IMG/VR virus record: IMGVR_UViG_3300027969_000055
Span: 1-64,000 of that record
Direction: 5' to 3' (one strand)
Source of the DNA: a virus
Length of the DNA: 64,000 bases
The notes beneath the pieces were generated by a model. That model was not told the DNA's origin. It made no database searches and worked only from the letters and a program-made list of their open reading frames with translations. Of the stretch, positions 51,581-59,109 are shown one piece after another (the stretch's first letter is position 1; each line of letters begins with the position of its first letter). Made by a program: the position numbers and the translations under genes.

Positions 51581-52384
51581 ATGATAGGACCAAATCACGA
51601 TATTGAAAAAGATCCAACTGGATCAGATAACCTAACTACCAAGTTTCTTGGAGAAGTAGTTGACGTTACTGATCCATTACGTGAGGGTCGTTGTAAAATT
51701 AAAGTATTTAGTATTTTTGATACTTTACCGGTTGAAGATATTCCATGGGCAATACAGTCTCAGAAGCCTGCATTTTTTGGTCAAGATGCAAAAGCTGGAT
51801 CAATTTCAATTCCTAAAAAGGGTGCAATTGTAAATGTCCGATTTAATAATGGCGATCTTTATTCTCCGGAATATGAGCAGGTACAGGAAATCGGCGATGA
51901 TATTAAAGAAGAACTTAAAAAGAGTACTGATTACGAATATGAAGGAGCTCACTATATCTTATTTGATGGAGATGAGCAAATTAAATTTTGGTTCAATAAA
52001 GGTAAAGGATTAACTCTTGAGATGAAAGACTCTTACCTAAACATTGATCAGAATTCTAAAATTGAACTTTATCATAAAGACGGCCTATCTTCAGTTGAAT
52101 TAGATGGAAATGTTATTACAGTAATGAGTCAATCTCAAGTAAACGTAGTTTCAAATTCAATTAAAACCAGTGCTCAAAATGTTCATATTGATGGTAAAAC
52201 AACCCGGATCGGCTCGTCTAATATTGTTGAAAGTGCAGTGATGGGCGATACCTTATATGCGGCTCTATTTGTATTAGCTGCAATGATTGATGCTAAAATG
52301 CCTTCAACTCCAGGAGCAGCACAACAATATATACAAAATATAAGAGATGCACTGCTCTCTGAAACGGTTGCAATTGGCCATTAA
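51581..52384 (+). CDS. gp5-like: Baseplate spike protein, gp5-like without lysozyme domain
   Basis: A 267-residue protein. Residues 20-115 form an OB-fold-like domain (F-L-G-E-V-V-D-V-T-D-P ... G-A-I-V-N-V-R-F) as in gp5/VgrG. Residues 125-215 have short repeated strands (V-E-L-D-G-N-V-I-T-V) suited to a beta-helical spike. T4 gp5 carries a lysozyme domain between these. Here it is missing, and the only lysozyme in the window is at 3749. Confidence 0.7.
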   Translation: MIGPNHDIEKDPTGSDNLTTKFLGEVVDVTDPLREGRCKIKVFSIFDTLPVEDIPWAIQSQKPAFFGQDAKAGSISIPKKGAIVNVRFNNGDLYSPEYEQVQEIGDDIKEELKKSTDYEYEGAHYILFDGDEQIKFWFNKGKGLTLEMKDSYLNIDQNSKIELYHKDGLSSVELDGNVITVMSQSQVNVVSNSIKTSAQNVHIDGKTTRIGSSNIVESAVMGDTLYAALFVLAAMIDAKMPSTPGAAQQYIQNIRDALLSETVAIGH

Positions 52385-52433
52385 ACTTATTTTGGCTAAT
52401 TAGTATTAGATACTAAATTACAATTCACATTTT

Positions 52434-53342
52434 TTGAAGAATCACTACGAGACCCTTGGAGTTTTAGAAACCTCGACTCATGACGATATACGAAAAGCAT
52501 ATCGAAAACTTGCAACCAAATATCATCCAGATAAGAATAGCGGAAGCTCTGAAGCAGAAGATAAATTCAAAGAAATTGCGGAAGCTTATGAAACTATCGG
52601 TAATGAAGATAAGCGTAAGGCTTATGACAATTCCAGAAAGTTTAATGGTTCAGCTAATGCTGATTTTTTTGGTAATTTTGGATCTTTTAGAGACTTTTCA
52701 TTTGGCGGAAATAGACCTCATGATTTTAGGAATTTAACAATAACTGTTGATAAGTGGGCAACTATTAAGGAATTAATGGACGGAGCCTCATTTGATATAC
52801 AATATATTGTAAATAAAACTATTTCAGGCTCGGCAAAATCTGAAAATAAACAAGTTAGGGTTAAAATTGACTTGACTAATGAAAGTTATCCGATTACATT
52901 TGATAATGGAAGATATTTAATTACGTTAAAGGTTAGAGGAGGCGGGTCAAGTCAAGAAATTGAAGAATTTGATTATTTTAGTAAAAAAAGAAATGCAGTA
53001 GTTACTGGTGATTTAATAGTTCGTATAAACATTGATATGTTAGGACTTACAATTGACCAAAGTGATATTATTCAGGACTTTGAGCTAAGTTTACACGATA
53101 TATTATTCACGGAAGAAGTTATCCTGGAGAGCCCAATGGGCAAAAAGTATCGTATTAAATCATTTAATCGGGATACCTTAAGTAATATAACAGTTAAAAT
53201 ACCGAGTCAGGGCTTACTCTCTGCATTTGGCCATAAAGGAAATTATGTGTTTAAGATCTTGGTTAAAAAGCCAAATTTTTCAAACATAAGTGAAGAAAAC
53301 TTACAAATTTTAAAAGACTTGCTGATTGACGTTAATAAATAA
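52434..53342 (+). CDS. dnaJ-like: DnaJ/CbpA-like co-chaperone
   Basis: A 302-residue protein with a TTG start at 52434 beginning [10 protein letters not shown]. Residues 4-68 are a J-domain with His31-Pro32-Asp33, which stimulates host DnaK ATPase. A Gly/Phe-rich linker (near 70-95) and a C-terminal beta domain follow. The DnaJ zinc-finger cysteines are absent, so it is of the CbpA class. It lies between baseplate and head genes, suggesting a role in virion assembly. Confidence 0.8.
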   Translation: MKNHYETLGVLETSTHDDIRKAYRKLATKYHPDKNSGSSEAEDKFKEIAEAYETIGNEDKRKAYDNSRKFNGSANADFFGNFGSFRDFSFGGNRPHDFRNLTITVDKWATIKELMDGASFDIQYIVNKTISGSAKSENKQVRVKIDLTNESYPITFDNGRYLITLKVRGGGSSQEIEEFDYFSKKRNAVVTGDLIVRINIDMLGLTIDQSDIIQDFELSLHDILFTEEVILESPMGKKYRIKSFNRDTLSNITVKIPSQGLLSAFGHKGNYVFKILVKKPNFSNISEENLQILKDLLIDVNK

Positions 53343-53343
53343 T
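53334..53343 (+). promoter_or_regulatory. Late promoter overlapping the dnaJ-like stop
   Basis: AATAAATAAT encodes the last N-K-stop of the DnaJ-like protein. Predicted start near 53347. Confidence 0.5.
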
Positions 53344-53381
53344 GTTAGTACGGCCTATCTAGAGTAATAAGAATGGGCGCG

Positions 53382-53391
53382 TATAAATAAT
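53382..53391 (+). promoter_or_regulatory. T4-type late promoter for head genes
   Basis: TATAAATAAT, perfect octamer. Predicted start near 53395, 15 bases before the TTG of the protease gene. Confidence 0.75.
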
Positions 53392-53409
53392 CAAAAAAGT
53401 CTGACTAAG

Positions 53410-55398
53410 TTGACTACTACTAATATTAAAAGTTTAAACCAGCCTGCTGTCCCAGAAAATTCAGTGTTTATCATTGAACATCTAAATGAAGCGGTTACGG
53501 TAACTAGAGAAAACAATGATGTTATTCTTGAAGGTACTGCGGCAGTTTTTGGAGTAATGAACGAAAACAATCGTATTTACGAAAAACAGGAATACTTACC
53601 TCATTTAACTTACTTAAATGAGAAGATCAAACAGCGTAGACTATTTGGTGAACTTGATCATCCACAAAAATTTGACGTTTCATTAGCTAATGTATCTCAC
53701 GTAATTGAGGGACTTACTTATGATGAACCAACTAATAGTGTAAAAATTAGACTTCGTCTATTAGATACACCATGCGGTAGAATTGCAAAAACCTTGGTTG
53801 AAGCAGGTTGTACTACTTCAATTTCTTCAAGAGCTGCAGGTAATGTTGCTGAGAATGGAAAGGTTAAATTAGCAAAAATATTCACATACGATTTGGTTGC
53901 AGAACCAGGTTTTGCACAAGCAGCGCTTGGCCAAGTATCTGAAAGTTTGCAAAATAATTATTCAGCAATCTTTGAATCACTAGATTCATTAAGAACTACG
54001 GCAATCACTACCAAGTTAACAGATATTTCTGAAAACTTTGGTTTCGAGGATTCTGTGAAGATTTACAGAATAAATAATCAAGAAATACCAACTAAACAAA
54101 ATAACACACAGCAAATGGCTAATGAGTTTGTAACAAAAGAAGAGATGAATCAGTATTCTGAACTGGTTAAAAAGAAATTTTCTTCACTACAAGAGAACAT
54201 CTCTAAAAACAACAAAGGTCTTCAAAAGATCAGCGAAAACGCAACCGAAGGAGAATCTCCAGTTGTTGCTAAAATGGTAGAATACGTTAACTATTTAGCT
54301 GGTGAAATGGAGCAATTGGTTGAATATTCTAACTATCTTTCAACAATGTTGAATCAAGGTATTAATTACACTGAGCATGTTGCAGAGAAAGTTAATACAG
54401 TAATCGACTATTCTGACTACTTAGCAGAAAAAGTAGAAAAGAATATTCAATACTCTGACTATCTAGGAGAGAAAGTTAATCAAAACATTAACTATTCTGA
54501 ATATATTGCAGAAAACGTAGAAAAAACAGTTGAATACGCTAACTACATTGCAGAAAACGTAGATAAAGGAATTCAATACACTGAATACGTTGCAGAAAGT
54601 GCAGAAAAAGGAATTAAGTATTCTAACTATTTAGCTGAAAACTTAGATGCAGCTATTAAATACTCAAACTATCTTGGAGAAAATCTTCAACAAGGTATTA
54701 AATACTCAGAATACATTGCTGAGACTCTAAATGAGAAAATTACACCATCTGCTTTAACTAAAACTCGTTCTTTACTTGGAGAAGTTAAAAAATTAAACGA
54801 AGGTGTAGAATTTGAAGTTAATGAAACTTCTTCAGTTGACGATTTAGTTGGAGCAGTTGATGGAATCTTAACTCACATTAAGTCAAATTCAGCTAAAGCT
54901 GTTTTGGAAAACAAATATCCATTCTTAAAATTGTTAAACGAAGGTCGTAAACAAGCATTCTATAATTTAGATCAAACTACTAAATCGGCAATCGTTGAAA
55001 CAATGCAAGGAGCGATCTACTTTAACGAAGGTGAAGTAGTTAATATTATGGAAGCTGTTCTTAACAAACAAGTTGAAAACACTCCTAACTATATTAAACT
55101 TATGCCAGCTGCATACAAGCAATTATTTGAAAGTATGACTGAAGGAGAAAGAAATTGGATGGCTTCTCAAGCTAACAACTTCACTCTAAATACTTCGTAT
55201 CAAGTTAAGTCTTTCTGGGATTCTCGCGATTTCAGAGGAATTAATGAAAGAATTGCAACTGAGACAATTATAAATAATAATTCTATTAACGAAAACCAAG
55301 GTAAAGAAGGTTACGTATCGTTAAACCAAATAAACGAAAGTCTACGTGGTTATTCTAATAACTACATGGACGCTCTTAAAAGAAGAGCACAAAATTAA
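53410..55398 (+). CDS. gp21-gp22: Prohead protease (gp21) fused to scaffold (gp22-like)
   Basis: A 662-residue protein with a TTG start at 53410. Residues 18-28 (V-F-I-I-E-H-L-N-E-A) resemble a self-cleaved leader. The protease domain (about 30-200) has G-E-L-D-H-P with His84 and I-S-S-R-A with Ser140, fitting the His-Ser pair of T4 gp21. From residue 236 begins a scaffold-like helical part. Residues 290-443 are eleven 14-residue repeats, nearly all with an [L/I/V]-[A/G]-E site. T4 keeps protease and scaffold as adjacent genes 21 and 22. The capsid gene follows 18 bases later. Confidence 0.85.
   Translation: MTTTNIKSLNQPAVPENSVFIIEHLNEAVTVTRENNDVILEGTAAVFGVMNENNRIYEKQEYLPHLTYLNEKIKQRRLFGELDHPQKFDVSLANVSHVIEGLTYDEPTNSVKIRLRLLDTPCGRIAKTLVEAGCTTSISSRAAGNVAENGKVKLAKIFTYDLVAEPGFAQAALGQVSESLQNNYSAIFESLDSLRTTAITTKLTDISENFGFEDSVKIYRINNQEIPTKQNNTQQMANEFVTKEEMNQYSELVKKKFSSLQENISKNNKGLQKISENATEGESPVVAKMVEYVNYLAGEMEQLVEYSNYLSTMLNQGINYTEHVAEKVNTVIDYSDYLAEKVEKNIQYSDYLGEKVNQNINYSEYIAENVEKTVEYANYIAENVDKGIQYTEYVAESAEKGIKYSNYLAENLDAAIKYSNYLGENLQQGIKYSEYIAETLNEKITPSALTKTRSLLGEVKKLNEGVEFEVNETSSVDDLVGAVDGILTHIKSNSAKAVLENKYPFLKLLNEGRKQAFYNLDQTTKSAIVETMQGAIYFNEGEVVNIMEAVLNKQVENTPNYIKLMPAAYKQLFESMTEGERNWMASQANNFTLNTSYQVKSFWDSRDFRGINERIATETIINNNSINENQGKEGYVSLNQINESLRGYSNNYMDALKRRAQN
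54069..54078 (+). promoter_or_regulatory. Internal late-promoter-like motif
   Basis: AATAAATAAT inside the protease-scaffold gene. Predicted start near 54082, 33 bases before an in-frame ATG at 54115. Confidence 0.4.
54115..55398 (+). CDS. Possible nested scaffold protein (internal start)
   Basis: An in-frame ATG at residue 236 of the protease-scaffold fusion would give a 427-residue scaffold (M-A-N-E-F-V-T-K-E-E-M) without the protease. It lies just after the predicted end of the protease domain and after a late-promoter-like motif. A separate scaffold made this way is known for lambda C/Nu3. This is an inference. Confidence 0.4.
   Translation: MANEFVTKEEMNQYSELVKKKFSSLQENISKNNKGLQKISENATEGESPVVAKMVEYVNYLAGEMEQLVEYSNYLSTMLNQGINYTEHVAEKVNTVIDYSDYLAEKVEKNIQYSDYLGEKVNQNINYSEYIAENVEKTVEYANYIAENVDKGIQYTEYVAESAEKGIKYSNYLAENLDAAIKYSNYLGENLQQGIKYSEYIAETLNEKITPSALTKTRSLLGEVKKLNEGVEFEVNETSSVDDLVGAVDGILTHIKSNSAKAVLENKYPFLKLLNEGRKQAFYNLDQTTKSAIVETMQGAIYFNEGEVVNIMEAVLNKQVENTPNYIKLMPAAYKQLFESMTEGERNWMASQANNFTLNTSYQVKSFWDSRDFRGINERIATETIINNNSINENQGKEGYVSLNQINESLRGYSNNYMDALKRRAQN
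54277..54738 (+). repeat. Eleven 42-nt tandem repeats in the scaffold
   Basis: Eleven consecutive 14-residue units of consensus [I/V]-x-Y-S-x-Y-[L/I]-A-E-x-[V/L]-x-x-x. Nine of the eleven have a [L/I/V]-[A/G]-E tripeptide. The DNA units have diverged, so the array is not a recent duplication. Confidence 0.9.
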
Positions 55399-55416
55399 AA
55401 AAACATTTTTTAAAAA

Positions 55417-57138
55417 ATGGCAACAAAAATTTTCAAAAAATTGAACGACGCTTCAATTAAGGAAACTTGGACCCCAGTTTTAGAAGGTTATGGTGCAAAC
55501 GTTACAGCTCGCCCTTGGTTAGTTGACTACGCTCACAATCATGCTATCTTCGATAACGCAGGTTCAATCAATGAAGCAAACACTGGAGTAGCTCCAGGTT
55601 TATTCTTACAACAACCTGGTTCTATCAGTGCTATGGGTGCAATTAGTTCTCCAACGAGTTCTATGACTCCATTCACAGGTGGTGCTAAAAACGGTTACGG
55701 TGCTTCTGTATCTGGTTCTGGTGATAAATTCCCAAGCCTTTTACCAGTTGCAATCCAAGTAGCTGCTAAAACTATTGGTTTCGACCTAGTTGGTGTAGTT
55801 CCTATGGATTCTCCAGTAGGTTTCCTACCTTACTTGGATTATGTATACCAAGGTGGTAACATCGACAAACAATATGAGCCTTATTTAATTAAGATCACTG
55901 GTTTGTTAGAAAATGCTGCAGGTTCTACAGTAAACGGTATTGCAAATGGTGATAAATTCCCAGTATCTAAATTGCCTTTTACTGAAGGTCTTAACTACGG
56001 TATTAACGAAAGTAATACTGACTTAGTTTTACAATTCGTTGGTAAATCACGTGTTGATGGTTCTCCAATCTTCAAAGTTATCCTATCTCATGATGGTGGT
56101 ACTCTTGCTGATTACTTTGCAGCTGACGTTGATATTCAACCAGCAAATGCAACTGACGTTTCAGGTACTGCGGTAGTAACTTTCCGTACAGCTGATAACA
56201 AAGTTGAATTAGTTTCTGCTTTAGAAAACCATATTTCTGGTTTTACTTCAGTATCTGACGCTGATTACGCTACATCTGATTTCAACGGTCCTTATATGGG
56301 ATCTACTGGAACTCAAATGGAAGGTATGGCTCGTCAAACTGCTGAAACTTCTAAATTCCGTCAAATGGGTCTTCGTATGTTCACTAAGTTCATCGAAGCA
56401 AAAGGAGATCAAGTTTCTATTTCAGCAACTGTTGAACAAATCCAAGATCTTAACCGAGTTTGGAACTTTGACGTAATCTCTATGTTAGAGAATGTAGCAG
56501 TTAACGAATTAGCTCAATCAATCAACAAAAAGTTAGTTGACCGTGTTCTTAATTTAGGATCAGTTCACGCTACTGCTGTTGAAGGTGTTGAAGGTGCAGG
56601 TATCACTACTTTGGACCTAACTGTTGGAACAACTGGATTTGAGAATATCTCAACTCTACAACGTCGTGTTGTAACTAAAATTCTTGAAATGGCTAACTTG
56701 ATTTATCATAGAGGTCGTTTCGGTGCAGGTACATACATCGTTACTAACGGTCGTGTTGCTTCTGCTTTAGCAGATGTAGCTGGTTACTCTTTCGCTCCAT
56801 TCAATAATGATCTTCCATCTACTGCTGGTCAATTGTATCCTGCAGGTAAAGTACATGGTTTAACCATCTACGTTGATCCTAACTTGAAATTCAGCGATAA
56901 CCGTATCCATATCGGTCGTAAAGGTGCTGATGAAGAGCCAGGTGTTAAATTCCTTCCATATATCATGGCAGAGAGTCTTCAAACAATTGCAGAGGGAACT
57001 TTCTCTCCGAAAATTGGTATGAAATCTCGTTATGCTATTACCGAAGCTGGATGGCACCCAGAAACTCAATACATTACGTTGGCTGTAACAGGTCTAGGAG
57101 TATTGACTGGTTCAACTCGCCCTGCTTCTTCTTACTAA
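55417..57138 (+). CDS. gp23: Major capsid protein gp23-like
   Basis: A 573-residue protein with clear similarity to T4 gp23 (521): V-V-P-M-D-S-P-V-G near 121, T-S-K-F-R-Q-M-G-L-R-M near 310 and, in the C-terminal half, S-R-Y-A-I-T-E-A-G-W. Cleavage after I-N-E at residue 53 (followed by Ala) would parallel the T4 gp23 cut after L-T-E at residue 65. No separate late promoter is visible in the 18-base gap, so it is read with the protease-scaffold gene. The start has only A/T-rich sequence before it. A terminator follows. Confidence 0.93.
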   Translation: MATKIFKKLNDASIKETWTPVLEGYGANVTARPWLVDYAHNHAIFDNAGSINEANTGVAPGLFLQQPGSISAMGAISSPTSSMTPFTGGAKNGYGASVSGSGDKFPSLLPVAIQVAAKTIGFDLVGVVPMDSPVGFLPYLDYVYQGGNIDKQYEPYLIKITGLLENAAGSTVNGIANGDKFPVSKLPFTEGLNYGINESNTDLVLQFVGKSRVDGSPIFKVILSHDGGTLADYFAADVDIQPANATDVSGTAVVTFRTADNKVELVSALENHISGFTSVSDADYATSDFNGPYMGSTGTQMEGMARQTAETSKFRQMGLRMFTKFIEAKGDQVSISATVEQIQDLNRVWNFDVISMLENVAVNELAQSINKKLVDRVLNLGSVHATAVEGVEGAGITTLDLTVGTTGFENISTLQRRVVTKILEMANLIYHRGRFGAGTYIVTNGRVASALADVAGYSFAPFNNDLPSTAGQLYPAGKVHGLTIYVDPNLKFSDNRIHIGRKGADEEPGVKFLPYIMAESLQTIAEGTFSPKIGMKSRYAITEAGWHPETQYITLAVTGLGVLTGSTRPASSY

Positions 57139-57165
57139 TCATAAGAATTAATAAGCTTAATACGG

Positions 57166-57193
57166 AAAAGGCTCCTCACAAGGGAGCCTTTTT
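57166..57193 (+). terminator. Rho-independent terminator
   Basis: AAAAGGCTCC (57166-57175) pairs with GGAGCCTTTT, and a T-run follows. It ends the protease-capsid unit. Confidence 0.88.
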
Positions 57194-57214
57194 CTTTTTT
57201 AAGGACGGGTCGCT

Positions 57215-57224
57215 AATAAATAAC
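57215..57224 (+). promoter_or_regulatory. T4-type late promoter
   Basis: AATAAATAAC, predicted start near 57228, 29 bases before the ATG at 57257. Confidence 0.6.
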
Positions 57225-57256
57225 ATTCTAAAGTACTTAAAAAATAATACAAACAA

Positions 57257-57622
57257 ATGAGCAATTCTGTTTTAAACTACTCACAATTTCTTTTAGAAAA
57301 GAAAGCAATCAACCAAGAAATGGCTGAATTACCTAAAGGTAAAGGTTCAAAATCTAACACTACTGTAAAACCAGCAATGTCTGAACTTCCTAAAGGAAAA
57401 GGAAAGGGTATTAGCAAATCAGTAAAACCTGAAATGGCTACTCTTCCTAAAGGAAAAGGTAAAATGATTGGCAAATCAGTAGATACAAAAGTTTCTAAAT
57501 TACCTACAACTAAAGGTTCTTCACCTAAAAAATCAGTAGACTCTAAAATGTCTAAATTGGTAATTAAAGGTAAAGCTATTAGTAAGAAAGTTGAGCCTAA
57601 CATGGCTAAAATGCCTAAGTAA
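57257..57622 (+). CDS. Basic repeat protein, putative DNA-binding internal head protein
   Basis: A 121-residue, very Lys-rich protein. The leader L-N-Y-S-Q-F-L-L-E (6-14) is targeting-like with an L-L-E site followed by Lys. Residues 22-121 are five ~19-residue repeats of the form M-x-x-L-P-K-G-K-G-K ... K-S-V-K-P. It resembles the small basic internal proteins of T4 in size and charge, not in sequence. DNA binding is inferred. Confidence 0.7.
   Translation: MSNSVLNYSQFLLEKKAINQEMAELPKGKGSKSNTTVKPAMSELPKGKGKGISKSVKPEMATLPKGKGKMIGKSVDTKVSKLPTTKGSSPKKSVDSKMSKLVIKGKAISKKVEPNMAKMPK
57320..57619 (+). repeat. Degenerate 57-nt repeats coding L-P-K-G-K-G units
   Basis: Five units of about 19 codons in frame inside the basic protein. 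The third base varies, so this is an old repeat kept at protein level. Confidence 0.75.
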
Positions 57623-57641
57623 TTAAAAAACCCATTCTGAA

Positions 57642-57947
57642 ATGTCAGATCAAAACAAACATAAGGTCACGTCCTTTCAGTCGTTCGTTGTTCAAGAAAA
57701 TTCAATAAAGGATTTAGTTGGAAAAACTGATGATGAGCAATTGGACTTAGATGATGCTCGTAGTATCGGAAAGAAGATTTCAAAAATGAAAGGTGAAGAT
57801 CGTAAGAAATACGTTGGAATCGTTAATTTTATGGGAGCATCTTGTAGAATTTACAATGAGATTTGGGCTAACTATAAACCAGTTGATCCATCAACTAAAA
57901 AATCAAACCGTGGAAAAGAATTCCAAGGTGAAAAAGAAGTAGGTTAA
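57642..57947 (+). CDS. Small basic putative packaged protein
   Basis: A 101-residue protein. The leader T-S-F-Q-S-F-V-V-Q-E (10-19) matches the targeting motif with a V-Q-E site. The rest is Lys-rich, with the segment K-K-Y-V-G-I-V-N-F-M-G-A-S-C-R-I-Y. Function unknown. Confidence 0.6.
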   Translation: MSDQNKHKVTSFQSFVVQENSIKDLVGKTDDEQLDLDDARSIGKKISKMKGEDRKKYVGIVNFMGASCRIYNEIWANYKPVDPSTKKSNRGKEFQGEKEVG

Positions 57948-57950
57948 TAA

Positions 57951-59090
57951 TTGAGCGCACAAGGAGTAATAGCTGAATCAACCGTAAGTTTTAAAATAAC
58001 TTGGGATAATCCAGGCAATGGTCAACAGCCAAAGTGGGATCAAAATAAACAGTCAATTGAGTTACATCAAACTGATGTTTATCCTGATCTGGAATATGTA
58101 TCAGCATTTGCAGCTCCAATCTATACTAAGTATACGTCTGGATCACTTCTAAATGACTTAATAGTTGAGATCAATAAAGTTATTGACTCTAAATTAGCAA
58201 GTAAGTCTGACAAAAAGAAAAAGGTTGATGAATTGTATCTTAATTCTGGACCTTCTGCTCCTAAACAATTAGGGGCTGGCCAAGAAGAAGATGCTGAAGA
58301 AGATGATGAATTGTATCTTAAGGCTGGACCTTCTGCTCCTAAACAATTAGGGGCTGGCCAAGAAGAAGATGCTGAAGAAGATGATAAATTATATCTTAAG
58401 GCTGGACCTTCTGCTCCTAAACAATTAGGTGCTGGCCAAGAAGAAGAGACCCAGATTAAAGCAGATGATGAGAAGCCCGCTGAGATTATTGATACTAATA
58501 AAGAAGTAGATGATGAACCTAATGTGAAGACTGATGATCAGGAGTTAGTTACTGCAACTACCACCATTGCACCAGAAAAAAGAGCGTCATCTGCGTACAC
58601 AGTTACAGTATACGGAGATAAACTAAGATTTTTAGAGGGTCAAGAAGGAAGAGGAGCTTATTCTGCTGGAATTAAGTTTCTATATAAAGTTTCAAATAAC
58701 CTGACCAAACAAGTAGCTGGAGATAAAATTGATAACCGGGAAAAGATTTGGGCAGAAGTTTCTGGATCTGGTCTATTATCAAATGTAATACGATTTGAAT
58801 TTGCCGAGTTTGATGAAATTGAATTTAAGTTTGGAGGAAATTTACTAGCTCAGGTATTTCCATCAATTGAATTAAGTTTTACGCCTGATCCAAATTCAGT
58901 GTACTCAAAAGAAAAGCCTGAACTTGATATTGCAGATGTTATTAAGGCAACTAATATTACGTTAGGCACCAAAACAACCTCTGAGATTAAGTCTCTACAG
59001 AAACAAATACAAAAAGAAATTGAATCGCGTGAACCTGTTGAAAAACAAAAGCAACCTGGTAAACAAAGCGCTTCGATTGATAATAAATAA
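57951..59090 (+). CDS. Late protein with three acidic tandem repeats
   Basis: A 379-residue protein with a TTG start at 57951, three bases after the preceding stop. A beta-rich N-terminal domain is followed by three almost identical 26-residue repeats (L-Y-L-K-A-G-P-S-A-P-K-Q-L-G-A-G-Q-E-E) at 92-169, an acidic linker, then a second beta-rich domain (A-Y-T-V-T-V-Y-G-D-K-L). It lies between capsid and tail tube genes. It ends N-K-stop with an overlapping late promoter. No family was recognised. Confidence 0.65.
   Translation: MSAQGVIAESTVSFKITWDNPGNGQQPKWDQNKQSIELHQTDVYPDLEYVSAFAAPIYTKYTSGSLLNDLIVEINKVIDSKLASKSDKKKKVDELYLNSGPSAPKQLGAGQEEDAEEDDELYLKAGPSAPKQLGAGQEEDAEEDDKLYLKAGPSAPKQLGAGQEEETQIKADDEKPAEIIDTNKEVDDEPNVKTDDQELVTATTTIAPEKRASSAYTVTVYGDKLRFLEGQEGRGAYSAGIKFLYKVSNNLTKQVAGDKIDNREKIWAEVSGSGLLSNVIRFEFAEFDEIEFKFGGNLLAQVFPSIELSFTPDPNSVYSKEKPELDIADVIKATNITLGTKTTSEIKSLQKQIQKEIESREPVEKQKQPGKQSASIDNK
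58224..58457 (+). repeat. Three 78-nt direct repeats
   Basis: Units at 58224-58301, 58302-58379 and 58380-58457. The first two are almost identical at base level, including synonymous positions, which indicates recent duplication. The third diverges only at its end. Confidence 0.9.
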
Positions 59091-59091
59091 C
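59082..59091 (+). promoter_or_regulatory. T4-type late promoter
   Basis: AATAAATAAC overlaps the preceding stop. Predicted start near 59095, 15 bases before the tail tube ATG. Confidence 0.6.
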
Positions 59092-59109
59092 TAAAAAATA
59101 CGAGATAAA

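Noticed and set aside
54277-54738. CRISPR-like or non-coding repeat array
   Set aside because: The 42-nt units are in frame, diverged at silent sites and conserved as protein.
57277-57603. Minus-strand 108-residue frame
   Set aside because: It lies opposite the lysine-rich repeat gene and has repetitive hydrophobic content explained by that repeat.
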